From Betaproteobacteria bacterium (lineage in GTDB: Bacteria; Pseudomonadota; Gammaproteobacteria; Burkholderiales; SG8-39), in assembly GCA_004298295.1 (NCBI GenBank), contig SCUH01000193.1, positions 1 to 14,771 on the forward strand: a stretch of DNA of 14,771 bases, in the 5' to 3' direction. Position 1 is the stretch's first letter. Each line of letters opens with the position of its first letter. A model generated the notes under the pieces. That model made no database searches. It saw only the letters and a list, made by a program, of their open reading frames with translations, and was not told where the DNA came from. The translations under genes and the position numbers were made by a program. This document shows, piece after piece, positions 13,793 to 14,771 of the stretch.

Positions 13793-14771
13793 GCCCGCTC
13801 GAAAACGACACGCTGCTGCGCGCGCTGGCGCGCGAGCCGACCGATTACACGCCGCTGTGGCTGATGCGGCAGGCCGGCCGTTACCTGCCGGAATACAACG
13901 CGTTGCGCGCGCGTGCCGGCAGCTTTCTCGCGCTCGCCAAGACCCCGGCGCTCGCCTGCGAGGTCACGCTGCAGCCGCTGGAGCGGTTTCCGCTCGACGC
14001 GGCGATCCTGTTTTCGGACATCCTGACGGTGCCCGATGCGATGGGGCTCGGGCTGTATTTTGCGGAAGGCGAAGGACCTCGCTTCGAGCACCCCTTGCGC
14101 GACGAAGCGGCGATCCGCCGGCTCGCGGCGCCGGATCCGGGGGCTGAACTGAACTATGTGCTCGAGGCCGTGCGGCAGATCCGCCGCGCACTCGCCGGCC
14201 GCGTGCCGCTGATCGGTTTTTCCGGCAGTCCGTACACGCTCGCCTGCTACATGGTCGAAGGATCCGGCAGCTCGGATTTTCCGGCGCTGAAGAAAATGCT
14301 CTTCGCACGCCCGGATCTGCTGCACCACCTCCTGGCAATCAATGCGCAGGCGGTCGCGGCCTACCTCAATGCCCAGATCGAAGCGGGCGCGCAAGCGGTG
14401 ATGATTTTCGATACCTGGGGCGGCAATCTGTCTGCGGCAGGCTACGAGGAGTATTCGCTCGCTTACGCGCGCCGGGTTCTCGCAGCTCTGACGCGCCGGC
14501 ACGATGGCCGCACGGTGCCCGCGATCCTGTTCACCAAGGGCGGCGGGCAATGGCTCGACGCCATGGCGGCGAGCGGCTTCGATGCGATCGGCCTGGACTG
14601 GACCGCGGACGCGGCGCAGGCGCGCCACCGCGTCGGTGCGCGCGTCGCCTTGCAGGGCAATCTCGACCCTGCAGCGCTTTACGCGCCGCCGGAGCGCGTG
14701 CGCGCCGAAGCGCGGCGTGTCCTCGATGCCTTCGGCCCGAGCCCGGGACACGTATTCAATCTCGGCCACGG
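13789..14771 (+). CDS. hemE: Uroporphyrinogen decarboxylase, 3' end cut by window
   Basis: 327 codons are visible and the right edge cuts the gene; the family is about 354 residues, so about 27 are missing. HemE decarboxylates the four acetate chains of uroporphyrinogen III to coproporphyrinogen III in the cytosol, a shared haem/sirohaem branch step. Visible marks are the substrate-binding PLWLMRQAGRYLPEY (near 23-37), FSDILTVPDAMGLG (catalytic Asp region, near 76-89), GFSGSPYTLACYMVEG (with the conserved Tyr), FDTWGG, and the end NLGH with the active-site His327. The GTG at 13789 overlaps the EVE stop by 4 bp and puts the first conserved block at the usual distance. No ribosome binding site is evident, so translation is probably coupled to the EVE gene. 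No frameshift or stop is seen. Confidence 0.96.
   Translation, partial: MSPLENDTLLRALAREPTDYTPLWLMRQAGRYLPEYNALRARAGSFLALAKTPALACEVTLQPLERFPLDAAILFSDILTVPDAMGLGLYFAEGEGPRFEHPLRDEAAIRRLAAPDPGAELNYVLEAVRQIRRALAGRVPLIGFSGSPYTLACYMVEGSGSSDFPALKKMLFARPDLLHHLLAINAQAVAAYLNAQIEAGAQAVMIFDTWGGNLSAAGYEEYSLAYARRVLAALTRRHDGRTVPAILFTKGGGQWLDAMAASGFDAIGLDWTADAAQARHRVGARVALQGNLDPAALYAPPERVRAEARRVLDAFGPSPGHVFNLGH

Noticed and set aside
13585..14769. 394-codon - strand frame opposite hemE
   Set aside because: hemE on the + strand is unbroken and carries all conserved blocks; the antisense product has no motif.
1..14771. CRISPR array, IS element, tRNA, toxin-antitoxin or phage defence genes
   Set aside because: No regular repeats, transposase motifs, tRNA shape or defence-type proteins were seen on either strand.

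Overview
The window is GC-rich chromosomal DNA from a proteobacterium, most likely a betaproteobacterium. The lineage call is inferred from gene content and order: a zapB-like gene, zapA, a 6S RNA, an EVE-domain gene and hemE in a row, beside an LPS core/MsbA cluster and a cobalamin riboswitch. There is no RNA operon, IS element, prophage or CRISPR array. The density is typical of core genome, with many 4-bp stop/start overlaps.

Region 1 (59-5284, + strand) is a compact run of five glycosyltransferase genes: GT2, GT4, a CgeB-like enzyme, a GT9 heptosyltransferase-like enzyme and a WaaQ-like heptosyltransferase III. They overlap or lie 4-13 bp apart, so they look like one operon for the LPS core or a similar surface glycan. 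Its promoter lies left of the window. Region 2 (5269-9223, - strand) converges on it with a 16-bp overlap of the two 3' ends. It holds, in transcription order, a WaaG-like GT4, the lipid A flippase msbA and another GT4, all joined by 4-bp overlaps. Together the two regions would build the LPS core and move the core-lipid A across the inner membrane. The heptosyltransferase I/II, Kdo transferase and O-antigen ligase genes are not here.

Region 3 (9318-12466) is a vitamin B12 uptake locus. A BtuB-type TonB-dependent receptor on the - strand is preceded by a clear cobalamin riboswitch with a perfect TATAAT -10 box just upstream. A BtuF-type periplasmic B12-binding protein is transcribed divergently. 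The riboswitch DNA fills almost the whole intergenic gap. btuC and btuD are not in the window.

Region 4 (12467-14771, + strand) is housekeeping. A 15-bp inverted repeat and a plausible promoter lead into a small coiled-coil ZapB-like gene and zapA (FtsZ-ring assembly). A 6S RNA of about 183 nt follows, then a strong 37-nt hairpin, an EVE-domain protein gene, and hemE (uroporphyrinogen decarboxylase), which overlaps it by 4 bp and is cut by the right edge about 27 codons short of the usual family length.

I see no clearly new defence or mobile system. The points most worth checking are regulatory: the divergent btuB/btuF control region, possible read-through from the B12-controlled gene into the msbA cluster, and the two unexplained inverted repeats around the zapA-6S-EVE segment.
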